Source of the DNA: Chaetoderma sp. LZ-2023a
Lineage: Eukaryota > Mollusca > Caudofoveata > Chaetodermatida > Chaetodermatidae
NCBI GenBank assembly: GCA_034401795.1
Contig: CM067370.1
Coordinates: forward strand, 63,699,254-63,763,253
Length of the DNA: 64,000 nucleotides
Direction: 5' to 3'
The position numbers and the translations under genes were made by a program. The notes beneath the pieces are model-generated. The model was not told where the DNA came from and did not search any database. It worked only from the letters and a program-made list of their open reading frames with translations. Below, piece after piece: positions 63,058-64,000 of this stretch. Each line of letters starts with the position of its first letter. Position 1 is the first letter of the stretch.

Positions 63058-63997
63058 CTAGGGTAGGTTGTAGGGGACTCTACCCTCTTGTCTGGTATGG
63101 TGTTTATATATTAAGTAGAGATCGTTCATCTGAAGGCGTGTAATGACTAGCTTATGGTCAGAATTGAGGTCTGTGCCTCCATACGAACGAGCGTTCTGGA
63201 GTAAGGGTTTTGCTTCTGTCTTGCATAGGATGAAGTCTAATTGGTTGAAGACAGCTGTTGTAGCCTTAGAACCTTTTGGGGCTTTGCGATCAGTAATGTG
63301 GCCAGTCCATGTTGTCCGGTGACGGCATGGATGCTTGAAAGCCATATTTGTGACAAATAGGCCATTGGAACTAAGGAATGCCACCAGTGCATCTTCATTG
63401 CTGTTGCGTGTGCCTTCTCCATAGGATCCCATGCATAAGCCAAGTCCTGAAGTTTTGTCCGCAATTCTGAGTTTACCCAGCTTGGAGTTGAAATCTCCAC
63501 ACACTTAATCTAGCTGGGATTGTAATGGCGGAGCTCAGTTCTACATAGAAGGAATCTAATATTGCTGGATTCGCTTTGGCTTTTTCAGTAGTTGGGCCGT
63601 ATGCGTTGCCAATTCGACACTTAGTGGTGGTGTGTTTTCGTGTAGGTATAGCCAGGTCGATAAATGCAATGCGATCACTGACGTATCCAAAACTAATGAC
63701 ATGATCCAAGACCCTTGGTCCGATTGCGAAGCCTAAGACCCGGTATGTGGCCTGTTTTTGCTCCATGAGCACTAGCTTATGGCCTGTCTGTAGTTGCTGC
63801 TCTGAGTGTTTAGCTATTTTAGTCTCTTGAATGCATGCAATATCGATGTTATAGTGTTCACAGTCTGCACCTAAGGTTTGCCTGTTTGATGTTGCACTCA
63901 GACTACGTACATTCCACAAAGCTATGGTAAGCTCCTGTGAAGATCGCGTCGTCCGAGGATGTCGAGCACAGTTTCTTATTTGAAGAAGGGTAGACAT
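63058..63997 (-). pseudogene. LINE AP-like endonuclease, antisense, reaching the window end
   Basis: The minus strand reads LTIALWNVRSLSATSNRQTL, IDIACIQETKIAKH (catalytic Glu region), IGNAYGPTTEKAK. After a frame change near 63,490 it reads MCGDFNSKLGKLR (GDFN), NQLDFILCK and GTDLNSDHKLVI (SDH). These are the standard APE-type endonuclease motifs that nick target DNA in LINEs. The motifs are present but split in two frames. The element continues beyond 64,000, so its 5' end is not seen. Confidence 0.85.
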
Positions 63998-64000
63998 AAC

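Noticed and set aside
1-64000. CRISPR array, bacterial operon or phage-like defence system
   Set aside because: The repeats here are microsatellites, MITEs and LTRs; genes are eukaryotic retroelement and transposase types; no cas-like or polycistronic arrangement occurs.

Overview
The window looks like nuclear DNA of an invertebrate animal, probably marine and possibly a lophotrochozoan such as a mollusc; this assignment is inference only. The signs are long AT-rich non-coding stretches, microsatellites, and a mixture of DIRS, Gypsy, CR1/Jockey-like LINE, hAT and Academ-type elements. I could not identify any intact host gene, tRNA, rRNA, CRISPR array or bacterial-style operon. Nearly every coding stretch belongs to a mobile element.

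Layout. 1-7.6 kb: a decayed Mag/K02A2.6-like Gypsy retrotransposon (1,654-6,206) with short LTRs, a foldback element next to its 5' LTR, and a reverse transcriptase that has lost its catalytic loop. 7.6-22.65 kb: a 14.3-kb Gypsy-type element (7,979-22,278) inserted in an antisense LINE. It has ends TGTAGC/GCTACA, a 4-bp TCCT target duplication, a polypurine tract, a 3.3-kb 3' LTR with CCAAT, CRE and TATA sites, a deleted 5' LTR, and an extra decayed Pro/Thr/Ser-rich gene with its own CRE/TATA-like promoter. 22.65-29.54 kb: LINE fragments, a tRNA-derived SINE, an inverted 3-kb copy of the same LTR (24,297-27,338), a TTAA MITE relic and microsatellites. 29.5-31.5 kb: non-coding, except one BED/TTF-like zinc-finger exon relic ending near a splice-donor consensus.

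31.55-38.57 kb: a DIRS-type tyrosine-recombinase retrotransposon with inverted terminal repeats and an internal complementary region. It is followed by a second DIRS fragment embedded in a lysine-rich reading frame. 40.1-41.5 kb: a degenerate tandem repeat. 41.76-54.03 kb: a second DIRS-type element, also with matching ITRs and ICR. Between its left ITR and its coding part sits a 5.4-kb DNA transposon (43,236-48,620) carrying one open, intronless 1,484-residue gene. That protein combines paired zinc-finger-like motifs, a candidate DDE core, an XPG/FEN-like nuclease region and a C-terminal CXC cysteine cluster, best matching the AcademX lineage. It is the least damaged and most interesting gene here.

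54.71-58.79 kb: a complete-ended hAT transposon (8-bp TSD TTGGTGGG) with a 599-residue transposase whose BED finger is split by an in-frame TGA. 58.98-60.06 kb: a non-autonomous hAT-like element inserted in an AT microsatellite. 61-64 kb: an antisense LINE with endonuclease and reverse transcriptase parts, running off the window end.

The region is therefore a nest of transposons inserted into one another. Target duplications and broken-then-resumed reading frames let the insertion order be read directly.
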